NCBI GenBank assembly: GCA_963749115.1
Contig: CAVVLP010000017.1
Span: forward strand, 62,001-126,000
From: SZUA-36 sp963749115
GTDB taxonomy: Bacteria > Pseudomonadota > Gammaproteobacteria > Xanthomonadales > SZUA-36
Length of the DNA stretch: 64,000 nt
Direction of reading: 5' to 3'
Shown: piece by piece, positions 26,738 through 34,546 of the stretch
Layout: every line of letters starts with the position of its first letter
Position numbering within the stretch: position 1 is the stretch's first letter
Notes under the pieces: model-generated
Seen by the model: the letters and a program-made list of their open reading frames with translations, nothing else
The model's database searches: none
What the model was told of the DNA's origin: nothing
Program-made: the position numbers and the translations under genes

Positions 26738-27291
26738 TGAGGCGGATAGAAACCAATATCAGGCAATGGCCGGTGGCCATGGCAGTGGGTCTGCTGGCGC
26801 TGAGCGCAGCTAACGTCAGCCAGGCCCAATGCCGTCCCGGAAACGGGAACAGCGACATCTTCGCCAGCACGCCAGCATCCGATTTCCAGGACGGCAGCGA
26901 CGGTACGGTTCTGCATGTTCCAACCGGGCTGGTCTGGCAGCGCTGTACCCTCGGTCAGAGCTGGACCGGCAACGGCTGTGCCGGCAGTGCCGATCTGTTG
27001 GATTGGGAAGACGGGCTGCAGGTCGCAGACATTCACGTACAGGATGGACAGAGCGACTGGCGGGTACCGGATCGTAACGAGCTCAACTCCATCGTGGAAA
27101 ACCGCTGTTTCCTGCCCGCGCTGAACGACCAGGTGTTTCCTGATGCCCCGGGCGGAGCCACCTGGACATCCTCTCCTGCGGCCAGCCAATCCGGACAGGC
27201 CTGGAGCGTCGATTTCGACAGTGGAACCGTGGAGCAGCTTGCCACCAGCCAGGAAAACGTGGTCCGACTGGTTCGCACGGCTCGGCCCTGA
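26737..27291 (+). CDS. Small secreted DUF1566 protein
   Basis: A 184-residue protein with a signal peptide (WPVAMAVGLLALSAANVSQA) and a single DUF1566 domain. Recognisable parts are HVPTGLVWQRCTLGQSW, the SDWRVPDRNELNSIVE core, and WTSSPAASQSGQAWSVDFDSG. Six cysteines suggest disulfides in the periplasm or outside. Its ATG overlaps the TAA of the upstream gene, so it is translationally coupled. It ends the island's plus-strand transcript and converges on the kinase gene. Confidence 0.8.
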   Translation: MRRIETNIRQWPVAMAVGLLALSAANVSQAQCRPGNGNSDIFASTPASDFQDGSDGTVLHVPTGLVWQRCTLGQSWTGNGCAGSADLLDWEDGLQVADIHVQDGQSDWRVPDRNELNSIVENRCFLPALNDQVFPDAPGGATWTSSPAASQSGQAWSVDFDSGTVEQLATSQENVVRLVRTARP

Positions 27292-27293
27292 CA

Positions 27294-27313
27294 GGCGATC
27301 ACCCTGGATCGCC
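27294..27313. terminator. Candidate bidirectional hairpin between convergent genes
   Basis: GGCGATC and GATCGCC form a 7-bp stem with a 6-base loop just after the DUF1566 stop, between convergent transcripts. It lacks a T-tract, so the call is weak. Confidence 0.35.
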
Positions 27314-27353
27314 AGAAACGCGAATGACAGTTTGAACAGTGAGTGACCAGCGT

Positions 27354-30101
27354 TCAGCCCTGTTCGGGTCCAGCTAGATCATCAAGCAGATTCTGCATCC
27401 GGTCGGCTTTTTCAAGCTCTCCCTGATGGCCATGAATCTTGATTCGCGCCTCAAACGCATCAGCCCAACGGGGCGTCAGATGATGGTGATATTGCGGGTA
27501 GAGGGTTAGCGCCTGATCCAGCTGAGCAGCCGCTTCTTCGATCCTTCCACTGCTAAATAGCGCTATCCCCAACGCCGTACGCACATGCATCTCGTTGTGA
27601 CTCGGCGCGGGAGCGGCAAGCATATGGTCCAACGAGGATTGATGAATGGTAACAGCAGCGTCGAAGTCACCCGTCAGGGTGGCCAGAGTACCTTCCGCAT
27701 AGGCCGGATCCAGCATGCTACCCGGACGGCGAACCGGATAATTCGCGCTGATGCCGTCGAGCATCCGGCGCGCGCCTTGCCCGTCGCCGTGCCAGGCGAA
27801 GGAAAGCGCCAACGCGATTCTCGCCGCGTCAGCGGTGGTGTGATAGGGCAGTCCAGTGAGCGGCACGTCCCGGGTGGCAGCCAGCCATGCGTCGCCCTGT
27901 ATGAGCGCCTCGTCGTGACGCCGGGCAGCCACCAGGCTGCGGGTGAGGTTCGATAGTATCGCCGCCTCGGCCGCTTTGTCCGGGCCACTGAATCGCTCCA
28001 ACACCCGCCGGTAGTTGGTGATGGCTGCGTCCAACTCACCGGCACGATCCTGAATTCGGGCCAGAGTGCCAAGATTGGTCATGGCCCGGCTGTTCTGGTC
28101 AGGGTACATCTGAAGACTATCTTCCACGGCCCCGGAAAGCAGCTGGATGGCCGCTTCCATCTGTCCGTTGGAAGCCAGCGCGTCGCCGTAGATCAACCGG
28201 CTTTCGATGGACAGCGGATCGCGTTTCTGGTCTCGGCCGATGCGGCGCACCTGTTCAAACGCATCGCGTGCGGTGGTCAAGGCCTCTTCATTTTCTCGAG
28301 TGCGCAGGTATGCGCTGGCTAGGATCAACTGGCTGTTGATCGCTCGCGGATGGGACGACCCCAGCAGTTTTGCGGCCAGCTCAGCCGATTCTTGGGCGGT
28401 CTCCAACGCTTCGGGAAACTCCCAAGCCTGGTTGTGCATGTTAACCCGGCTTTCCAGAGCCGCAAGCAGGTATTCCCGATCAAGCCCGGGAGTTGCCCTG
28501 GCCCGAGCGATCAACTCCAGCAACTGGTCGCGATTACCCAGCAGATCGCCCGGCAGTCTGTGCCTGCTGAGCTCAATCGCCCGGGCTGAGATCGCCACAG
28601 GGTGATCCTCACCAAGGGCCGAAGCGGCCTGTGCGGCGACGGTGGTAACCAGCGTTTCCGTGGCCTCAACGCCGCGGATTCGGGTCAGCCCGTCCACCAG
28701 CAGCGTCTTGATGCGGAACCGGGTCTCCAGATCCAGATCCTGTCGTCGATCAAGGTCGGCCAGCGATTGTTCCAGTAACTCGGCAACGGTGGGATTGATC
28801 GGTCCGCTGGCTACCGGGTTACTGCTGCGGATCAAGTCCGCCAGGTATCCCTGCATCGCCTGGGTTTGCTGGCGCTGGACGGCCACCAGTTGAGACTGCT
28901 GAAAAACCAGGCCCGCAGCAATGCCGGCCGTGGTCAGTAAGACACAGGCCCCGGCCACTGCCCATCGGTGGCGAACAAAGAACTTGCGGGCCACGTACCC
29001 AAATCGGTCCGGCCGGGCCTGCACCGGAAAACCACGCTGGAAGCGGCGGATGTCATCAACCAGGGCTTGCACGGATGGATAGCGTTCTTCGGGTTGGCGC
29101 TTCAACGCTTTCAATACAATGGTGTCCAGATCGCCCCGCAATTGCCTCGCGGTGGCGGGCTGCTCCGTCCGCGAACTGGGCCGGGTGATGGAGCCATGAT
29201 CGATGGTCTCGACCAGCCTGGCGGTTGGCACACCGCTCAGCGAGTACGGTTTCTGACCGCTCAGCAGTTCATACAGAACAACACCCAGGGAATAGACGTC
29301 GGTGACCACAGTCAGGGGCTGGCCCAATAGCTGCTCGGGCGAGGCGTAGTCCGGCGTCATGGCTTGTGCCCCCCAAAGGCGGGTCACCGTGGAGTCCGAT
29401 TCACCCTGACTGTCGAGAATCTTGGCAATCCCAAAGTCCAGCAGATGGGCACTGCCCTGTTCATCAACCTGGATATTGGATGGCTTCAGATCCCGATGAA
29501 TCACCAGACGGGCATGGGCGTGGGCTACCGCGTCAGCAACCTGCAGGAACAAATCGAGCCTTGCGGTCAGTCCAAGCCGGCGCGTTCGACAAAACTGGTC
29601 CAGCGGTTGGCCCTCGACATACTCCATGGCCAGCCACGGCTGGCCCTGTTCCGTCAGGCCCGCGTCGTACAGACGGGCGATGTTGGGATGGTTGAGCGAC
29701 GCCAGAATATCCCGCTCCCGCTCGAGAATGGCGGCCAGTTTCGCATCAGGGAAGGCAAACCGCGGGAGTTTCAGAGCAATCTCCCGGTCGGGCTGTCCAT
29801 CGACCCGGCTGGCCAGCCACACCGTGCCCATGCCGCCGCTGCCAAGTTCCCGGATCAGTTGGTAGGGGCCAACACCGGTGGAATGGTCAACCCCACGCTC
29901 CGCAGTTCCGTTCAAATCCAGGGATGGTCCTTCCTCGAAACAATCGTCTTTTCCCAGTTCTTCTGCCTGGACCAGAAGCCATTGAAGGTCTTCCCGAAGC
30001 TCCGCAGCCTGTCTCTGCACCCAGGCGGCACGCTGCTCATGTGGCAGGTCCAGCACCTCGTCCAGCAAGCCATCGAGCTCCCGCCAGCGAGCGGAGTCCA
30101 T
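27354..30101 (-). CDS. Transmembrane Ser/Thr protein kinase with TPR sensor domain
   Basis: A 915-residue protein; the ATG at 30101 overlaps the sigma-factor stop (TGATG). Residues 1-50 are an acidic helical segment typical of this kinase class. The PknB-type kinase spans about 80-345: Gly-loop ELGSGGMGTVW, K111, HRDLKPSN (202-209), DFGIAK (222-227) and YASPEQL. A TM helix (WAVAGACVLLTTAGIAAGLVF) follows near 380-400. The C-terminal 500 residues are TPR-like helices that would lie in the periplasm. All catalytic residues are present. ECF sigma/kinase-TPR pairs of this kind are common beside large surface or RHS genes, so it may regulate the convergent RHS/DUF1566 genes (inference). Confidence 0.9.
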   Translation of the reverse strand: MDSARWRELDGLLDEVLDLPHEQRAAWVQRQAAELREDLQWLLVQAEELGKDDCFEEGPSLDLNGTAERGVDHSTGVGPYQLIRELGSGGMGTVWLASRVDGQPDREIALKLPRFAFPDAKLAAILERERDILASLNHPNIARLYDAGLTEQGQPWLAMEYVEGQPLDQFCRTRRLGLTARLDLFLQVADAVAHAHARLVIHRDLKPSNIQVDEQGSAHLLDFGIAKILDSQGESDSTVTRLWGAQAMTPDYASPEQLLGQPLTVVTDVYSLGVVLYELLSGQKPYSLSGVPTARLVETIDHGSITRPSSRTEQPATARQLRGDLDTIVLKALKRQPEERYPSVQALVDDIRRFQRGFPVQARPDRFGYVARKFFVRHRWAVAGACVLLTTAGIAAGLVFQQSQLVAVQRQQTQAMQGYLADLIRSSNPVASGPINPTVAELLEQSLADLDRRQDLDLETRFRIKTLLVDGLTRIRGVEATETLVTTVAAQAASALGEDHPVAISARAIELSRHRLPGDLLGNRDQLLELIARARATPGLDREYLLAALESRVNMHNQAWEFPEALETAQESAELAAKLLGSSHPRAINSQLILASAYLRTRENEEALTTARDAFEQVRRIGRDQKRDPLSIESRLIYGDALASNGQMEAAIQLLSGAVEDSLQMYPDQNSRAMTNLGTLARIQDRAGELDAAITNYRRVLERFSGPDKAAEAAILSNLTRSLVAARRHDEALIQGDAWLAATRDVPLTGLPYHTTADAARIALALSFAWHGDGQGARRMLDGISANYPVRRPGSMLDPAYAEGTLATLTGDFDAAVTIHQSSLDHMLAAPAPSHNEMHVRTALGIALFSSGRIEEAAAQLDQALTLYPQYHHHLTPRWADAFEARIKIHGHQGELEKADRMQNLLDDLAGPEQG

Positions 30102-30691
30102 CAGACGTCCAACCCCGACAAGTGCGCTTTGAGCCATACCCGCGCGCGAGTCCAGACCCGTCGCACAGTGCGATCAGTGAAACCCATCGCGGCTGCGATA
30201 TCGGCCTCACTCATGCCGGCGAAGTATTTCAATTCCACCACATGGACCATTTGCGGGTCGTGTTTGGCGAGCTGCTCCAATGCCAGATGCAATTCAAGGA
30301 CGTCGATGTTGTCAGGGCCTTGCTGCTGCTCGCTCAGCTCCACGCGCTGCAGCCCGCCGCCATGCCGGGCCGCGCCACGCTGACGTGCCAGGTCTACGAT
30401 CACCGAGCGCATCACCCGACCGGCGTAGCGATAAAAGTGCGCGCGATCTTCAACCGCCAACTCGCCAAGCCTGGAAAAACGCAGGAACGACTCATGCACC
30501 ACCGACCGGGTGTCCAGCGTGCTACCGCGGGCGCTGGGATTCAGCCGCAAGCGTGCCAGGCGACACAGAGCCGGATAGGTATGGGCAAACGCGGCCTCGG
30601 CGGACTCCTCGTCACCGGCTAATGCAGCATTGATCAGTGATGTCAGATCCTTTGGTTCGTCGGCTATATCGTTCACCAGCGTCAGCTCCAT
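30101..30691 (-). CDS. ECF-type RNA polymerase sigma factor
   Basis: A 196-residue sigma-70 family protein. The ATG at 30691 (MELTLVND) is preferred over an upstream ATG at 30739 that lies in the dispersed repeat. Region 2 includes FAHTYPALCRLARLRL and HFYRYAGRVMRSVIVDLARQR. Region 4 has the HTH segment LKYFAGMSEADIAAAMGFTD followed by RTVRRVWTRARVWL. It resembles the TIGR02999-type ECF group that is usually coupled to a Ser/Thr kinase, which is the next gene here. No anti-sigma gene is visible; the kinase probably takes that regulatory role. Confidence 0.9.
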   Translation of the reverse strand: MELTLVNDIADEPKDLTSLINAALAGDEESAEAAFAHTYPALCRLARLRLNPSARGSTLDTRSVVHESFLRFSRLGELAVEDRAHFYRYAGRVMRSVIVDLARQRGAARHGGGLQRVELSEQQQGPDNIDVLELHLALEQLAKHDPQMVHVVELKYFAGMSEADIAAAMGFTDRTVRRVWTRARVWLKAHLSGLDV

Positions 30692-30722
30692 GTGACTATC
30701 AAAGTATAAGAGCACAGTCCGC

Positions 30723-30864
30723 GAGTATAGGTAAAACAAACGCTATATTCACCTGAAACCCTAAGTACAGAACAGCCATTCATATTTGACTGTCAGTTGT
30801 AATGCAGAACAAACTGATCAAATTTGCGCGATCAGATCTAAACAATTGGCCACATACAACTGAG
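30723..30864 (+). repeat. 142-bp direct repeat R2, copy A (contains GAGTATA repeat)
   Basis: The sequence beginning GAGTATAGGTAAAACAAACG and ending ATACAACTGAG is identical to 33680-33821. It lies directly upstream of the sigma-factor gene, so it may supply or replace its promoter. Its first 70 bases are a diverged version of the region upstream of the DUF1304 gene. Confidence 0.95.
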
Positions 30865-30952
30865 TTTTTCGCCAATCCTTGAACCCGGGACGAGATCAAA
30901 TATTCCGTTACCAAAGGGGCAGGAAATCAGTGCCATGATTGAATCTATTTCT

Positions 30953-31314
30953 TCAGTCGAATAAACCTACTGGCAGGCTCGGCGAAGCCCGGCAATCCGG
31001 CAACAGCGCTGTCGCTGCAGAACTTGCAGTGTTTTCCAGGTGGGCAAGCATTTTCTGAATCACTGCCGGATCTTCGCCAAGAGTAGGCACCTTTAGGCGA
31101 TGCTGGCGAGAGCCTGCCCCGCGAGCGAAGCGAGTGCTTTGGGTATGATCCTGACATCACCGCCGCATTCGCTACAGGTTTCTATCTCAACAAGGTGAAT
31201 TGAGAAGGTGAGACTGGGAACCAGTCGAGAAGCTGGCCTGGGCCATGCGCAGTATCAAGAGAGGGTGCCCTTAGGTATATCAAAAACACGCTTCAATCGC
31301 CTTGCCCAGGTCAT
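30953..31314 (-). pseudogene. C-terminal remnant of an IS91-type (Y2) transposase
   Basis: The ATG at 31314 reads MTWARRLKRVFDI, the characteristic C-terminal segment of IS91-like transposases. Then, in shifted frames, come IETCSECGGDVRII (zinc ribbon) and EDPAVIQKMLAHLENTASS, ending ASPSLPVGLFD with a stop at 30955-30953. Between these blocks are two insertions of about 80 and 60 bases that carry stops. The catalytic tyrosines are missing, so it is inert. Confidence 0.75.
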
Positions 31315-31337
31315 CGAAGCCCGTTTTCGGGCGTATA

Positions 31338-31583
31338 GGGGTCGGACCAGTATATCTAATTGATATATATAGAAAGACACCCGTATTTTGTCGCCATTAG
31401 CGCTTAACGGTCATCTTTCTATCAAAACAACATTGGGTACGTGGAAGCGATTGGCTCTGGGCATGGTGTCATTCCGGCTTAGATACCGAAAATATGTACC
31501 AAAAAGGTCGGTTTAATGATCGGAAATCACCACATCAGAGGGTCAGATCATTACTATTCAATCAGTTGCGCTGGTCCGACCCC
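31338..31583. repeat. 245-bp unit bounded by GGGGTCGGACCAG inverted repeats
   Basis: A 13-bp perfect inverted repeat (31338-31350 and 31571-31583) encloses about 220 bases with no coding potential. The left end plus TATATC is repeated at 7249-7267. An internal GGGTCAGATC lies at 31539. The unit separates the IS91 tail from the PD40 fragment, so it again sits on gene breaks. Confidence 0.7.
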
Positions 31584-31585
31584 AT

Positions 31586-31800
31586 TGTCGAACCTTTACG
31601 CGTGAGACATCGGCGTTTGCCAAGGTTGCGTCAAGCGGTAGCGACGCGGAAGTTGTGGTGCCAGGATGGGACTGGACCGTATCGAACGGCGCCAGCGTGT
31701 CCCCTGACGGCAAGCGCATTGTTTATTCCAGACTGACGGGCCAGGTCCCGGTTCAGACACTTGTTCGGGACCTGGAGACTGGAAACGAGCCACTCACCAA
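31586..31800 (+). pseudogene. PD40/TolB-like beta-propeller fragment
   Basis: The frame reads TRETSAFAKVASSGSDAEVV and then VPGWDWTVSNGASVSPDGKR and IVYSRLTGQVPVQTLVRDLE. SPDGKRIVYSR is the TolB/PD40 blade motif, and the context resembles the sensor part of winged-helix/TolB-like regulators or peptidase propellers. There is no start and no end: the right side runs into the antisense RHS tip at about 31800. It is a small island of a lost gene. Confidence 0.65.
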
Positions 31801-32625
31801 CTCGATATTGTGTTGGCTTCCAGTAGCTGCCCCCCCACTGATTTTTGCATCCATAATGTACTCAGTGGTATTTCCTGCCGAGTCAGTTGTTGACTGACTG
31901 AAGTCACTCTCTATGGCAGCCTCAAGTCTGCTCGCAAGACGACTCATACTAGTACCAGTTGGTAATGTGCTACCATTATTTCGTATAGCGGCTGTAAATG
32001 TTATGTTAACGGTTGATATAGTTGTTCCATCTGGTCTTTTGCTAACTGCAGAAGACAAAGCAATCTCTTCTCCGCTGGGATCCACCAAGTTCATCGGATC
32101 ATTCCCAACATAAGCATACATATTCATCCCATCGTCATAACCGATAGGATCGGTCTGCAAAAACCGCCCCAGTCCCGGATGATAGGCCCTAGCCTTGTAG
32201 TGGTAAAGCTCCGTCCCCTTCAGCTGAATCTGACCCGTATATCTGAACAACGAATTGCTCTGAACAACCGGCACCCCATAAACATCATACTGATGGCTCT
32301 CCAGTAACGATGTGCCATCTGTCTCTGCAACAATTGAACCGCGTTCATCGGCCCGTAAATACTCCATGTCATTCAGCCCGTTGGAACCACTGAAGCGCGC
32401 AATCGGTATATCACTACCAGGTGCATACACATACAGGTTGATGGGATTACCCGCTGCGTTGTACTCACCGATCAGCTGATCACCGGAATTCACATAATCT
32501 GTGGTAGTGCTGTTCAGTGTCGTGCTGATCAGGCGGCCGGTGGGGTCGTGGAAGCTGACTGGGGTCAGATTCAAACTTGTTTGAGTCTGATCCTGTCGGG
32601 TTTTAGATATTTTAAAATCAGTCAC
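31753..32625 (-). pseudogene. Orphan RHS C-terminal tip 1, toxin domain truncated
   Basis: About 290 codons. Residues 20-185 are the end of an RHS repeat and core (HDPTGRLISTTLN, YDVYGVPVVQSNSLFRYTGQ, YHYKARAYHPGLGRFLQTDP, YVGNDPMNLVDPSGE). The tip following DPSGE (DGTTISTVNITFTAAIRNNG and MDAKISGGAATGSQHNIELV) looks like the start of a metallopeptidase-type toxin. It breaks at about 31800 into unrelated sequence before any zinc motif. There is no upstream RHS shell and no signal. It is probably a displaced silent tip that can recombine with a full RHS gene; this is inference. Confidence 0.75.
32561..32597. repeat. Imperfect GGGGTCAGA hairpin at the RHS tip boundary
   Basis: GGTCAGATTCAAAC and GTTTGAGTCTGATCC form an imperfect stem at the point where recognisable RHS sequence begins. 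It belongs to the GGGGTC-tipped family seen elsewhere in the window. Confidence 0.55.
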
Positions 32626-32701
32626 TTACAAGGTTTTGACTCCTACTCCTAAAGTTTTACTCCGACCCCTAGAGTTGAAATTGTGACCTTTGCTATCAAG
32701 C

Positions 32702-33121
32702 TTACCTTTCGCTCCACTTTATTCTAATTCTAAAACTATTTCGAAACCCCTCATCAATGTGAACCATTTTAGTGCCGTCTAAATTGTTGAGATTAAACCT
32801 ATTAGCATAATATGAATCAACTATACCGTTGCACTGAAGCAGATCTATCACAAGACGAACATCAACTGAGCTTGAATTGATTGGCTTTTCCACTGTCTTC
32901 ATATGTTCAAGAGGTAAGCTTTCGATGAATTGAGTTATCTCTGTCGTTTCTTGAATGTGAATTTTTGTTGAATACTTCTCCCTTACATCATCTATAGATA
33001 ATCGTGCACGCGTGCGTGTATCCCAATCAAAGTAATAGATGGTCGCTTGGCAGTAATTTTCAGCTTCTGCAACAGTTGCATACCCGAAGCCAATGAGAAT
33101 AAATAGAAGAATTTTTGCCAT
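32702..33121 (-). CDS. Secreted protein, candidate immunity partner of RHS tip 2
   Basis: A 139-residue protein with a signal peptide (AKILLFILIGFGYATVAEA), three cysteines and no recognised domain. An AGGAGA ribosome-binding site lies seven bases before the ATG at 33121. It starts only 15 bases after the stop of the RHS tip carrying the HEAGH motif. The small, independent gene immediately downstream of a polymorphic toxin tip is the standard place for an immunity protein, and a signal peptide would place it in the periplasm. The assignment rests on position only. AT-rich composition, unlike the GC-rich giant RHS gene, argues for a separate origin. Confidence 0.5.
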   Translation of the reverse strand: MAKILLFILIGFGYATVAEAENYCQATIYYFDWDTRTRARLSIDDVREKYSTKIHIQETTEITQFIESLPLEHMKTVEKPINSSSVDVRLVIDLLQCNGIVDSYYANRFNLNNLDGTKMVHIDEGFRNSFRIRIKWSER

Positions 33122-33136
33122 TTTCTGTCTCCTTAG

Positions 33137-33736
33137 CTATTTCTTACACGTCGGACACTTCACTCGGACGGGTGTGCCCCCATGGCTATTTCTAGTCGGT
33201 TCATTAAGCTTGTTTGCAGCAGGCGTCTCTTTATTCTGTATAACCTTTTTCTCGACCGCATCGCCGTATTGAGCATCAGGAGTATTAATATCTTTTCGTA
33301 CTTGTGTGGGATTTGTAAGGTGCTCTTCTGCATGTCCGGCTTCATGCAATACCCCAAGTGCTGGTGTTTGAATTTGACCAGGAGCCACCTTTAGCCCAGA
33401 AGTAGGATCAAATGTAATCGTATCGTTAGAAAGATTGAAATAGAAAGCATGATTACTTCCTTCTTTTATAGTAACTATCTCCGGACGATTTTCCAATCGA
33501 GCAAAAACTCCAGATGTGCCACCTGCATTATGATATTTAATTATTTGTGCAAACTGCTTCTTGAATGCCGGCGTTGATCCTTGGGCAAATCGTAATTTCT
33601 GGCCATCAGGATCAACCGCATTAACCGGATCATTCCCCACATACACATACATATTCATCCCATCGTCATACCCAATCGGGAGTATAGGTAAAACAAACGC
33701 TATATTCACCTGAAACCCTAAGTACAGAACAGCCAT
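33137..33736 (-). CDS. Orphan RHS tip 2 with HEAGH metallopeptidase-like toxin domain
   Basis: A 199-residue open frame. The first 19 codons (MAVLYLGFQVNIAFVLPIL) come from the R2 repeat, which fuses in frame to an RHS core end (PIGYDDGMNMYVYVGNDPVN, AVDPDG). The tip then contains FDPTSGLKVAPGQIQTPALG followed by VLHEAGHAEEHL. HEAGH plus a downstream His/Glu is a zinc metallopeptidase motif like that of RHS-associated Tox-MPTase/M91-type domains. The C-terminus has two cysteines (VKCPTCKK). The shell is missing, so delivery would need recombination with a complete RHS gene. Whether the repeat-derived start is used is unknown. Confidence 0.65.
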   Translation of the reverse strand: MAVLYLGFQVNIAFVLPILPIGYDDGMNMYVYVGNDPVNAVDPDGQKLRFAQGSTPAFKKQFAQIIKYHNAGGTSGVFARLENRPEIVTIKEGSNHAFYFNLSNDTITFDPTSGLKVAPGQIQTPALGVLHEAGHAEEHLTNPTQVRKDINTPDAQYGDAVEKKVIQNKETPAANKLNEPTRNSHGGTPVRVKCPTCKK

Positions 33737-33821
33737 TCATATTTGACTGTCAGTTGTAATGCAGAACAAACTGATCAAATTTGCGCGATCAGATCTAAAC
33801 AATTGGCCACATACAACTGAG
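33680..33821 (+). repeat. 142-bp direct repeat R2, copy B
   Basis: Identical to 30723-30864. Its left end falls exactly where the RHS core of tip 2 is cut, and on the minus strand it donates a start codon and 19 codons in frame. Its right end adjoins the GGGGTC palindrome at 33829. Confidence 0.95.
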
Positions 33822-33828
33822 GGGTCAC

Positions 33829-33883
33829 CCTAAAGGGGTCAGAGCCCTTTTTTAAGAGCAAAAAGGGCTCTGACCCCTAATTG
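33829..33883. repeat. GGGGTC-tipped palindrome with 19-bp perfect stem
   Basis: A left arm at 33834-33852 and right arm at 33860-33878 pair over 19 bases around a 7-base loop. The outer flanks CCTAAAGGGGTCA and TGACCCCTAATTG are identical to those of the palindrome at 40862-40889, but the inner stem (GAGCCCTTTTT) is absent there. It joins the R2 repeat to the duplicated DUF1304 segment. Confidence 0.9.
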
Positions 33884-34385
33884 GACTTCACGATAACAGT
33901 AATAGCAACAACCCGATGGCGGCGGGAATCGCCTGAATAAAGAGTATTTTTCGGTTGGCTGTTGCCGCACCAAATATACCGGCGGTTAACACACAACACA
34001 GAAAGAACACTTTCACCGAAGTACCGGCATCACCGAGACTCAAGCCCCAGAATAGACCAGCGGCCAGGAAGCCATTGTAAAGCCCCTGATTGGCAGCCAG
34101 GACTTTACTGGCAGTCGCTGCCGCCTGTGTTTGACCAAAGGCCCGCAGGCCCGTGGGCTTATCCCAGAGGAACATCTCGAGTACCAAAATGTAGACATGT
34201 ATGAGGCCAATAAGACCGATAAGGATATTTGCAACGCTGAGCATAAGTACTCCCTGATAATGTTAATGGCCTCGTTGTTTCAAAAGCAACAATGTCGAGT
34301 ATAAGTAAATATAAGTAAAACAAACGCTATATTCACTTAAAACTCAAAGTACCAAAAGCCCACTCATACCCGTCGTTCAATTGAA
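33882..34385. repeat. 504-bp direct repeat, duplicate copy
   Basis: Duplicate of 7442-7945 with about five substitutions. It carries the last 22 bases of the DUF748 gene without the rest of that gene. The left boundary coincides with the palindrome TGACCCCTAATTG. The right boundary (TTGAA at 34381-34385) has no obvious repeat. It contains another GAGTATA copy at 34297-34333. Confidence 0.95.
33888..34244 (-). CDS. DUF1304 family membrane protein (copy 2)
   Basis: The 118-residue product differs from the protein at 7448-7804 by one residue (Thr for Met after DKP). The upstream region is duplicated too, so the copy keeps its native promoter and ribosome-binding site and is probably expressed. 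Preservation of the frame across several nucleotide differences suggests recent duplication, though too few changes exist to judge selection. Confidence 0.88.
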   Translation of the reverse strand: MLSVANILIGLIGLIHVYILVLEMFLWDKPTGLRAFGQTQAAATASKVLAANQGLYNGFLAAGLFWGLSLGDAGTSVKVFFLCCVLTAGIFGAATANRKILFIQAIPAAIGLLLLLLS

Positions 34386-34457
34386 AACTGTTTATGGTGC
34401 CGTTCACATTCAATCCCGCCAGGCGATGCAAATGGCGCAGATAATTTGACAGTAAGT

Positions 34458-34498
34458 AAAATCGGCTTGTCACGCAGAGAGCGCGTCAAGCCGATTTT
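34458..34498 (-). terminator. Rho-independent terminator after the dehydrogenase
   Basis: AAAATCGGCTTG (34458-34469) and CAAGCCGATTTT (34487-34498) form a 12-bp stem ending in a T-run on the minus strand, 48 bases after the dehydrogenase stop. A diverged copy with the same gene tail lies at 40726-40764. Confidence 0.8.
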
Positions 34499-34546
34499 GG
34501 AAATGTAAGGTCAGAGACCGAACTCAGCCTTCAACTATCGTTCGAA

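Noticed and set aside
29364..30383. 339-codon plus-strand frame opposite the kinase and sigma genes
   Set aside because: Kinase motifs (HRDLKPSN, DFG) on the minus strand prove the coding direction; the antisense frame has no family pattern.
30692..30739. Longer N-terminus for the ECF sigma factor
   Set aside because: It lies within the 142-bp dispersed repeat and adds no conserved residues; the ATG at 30691 is preferred.
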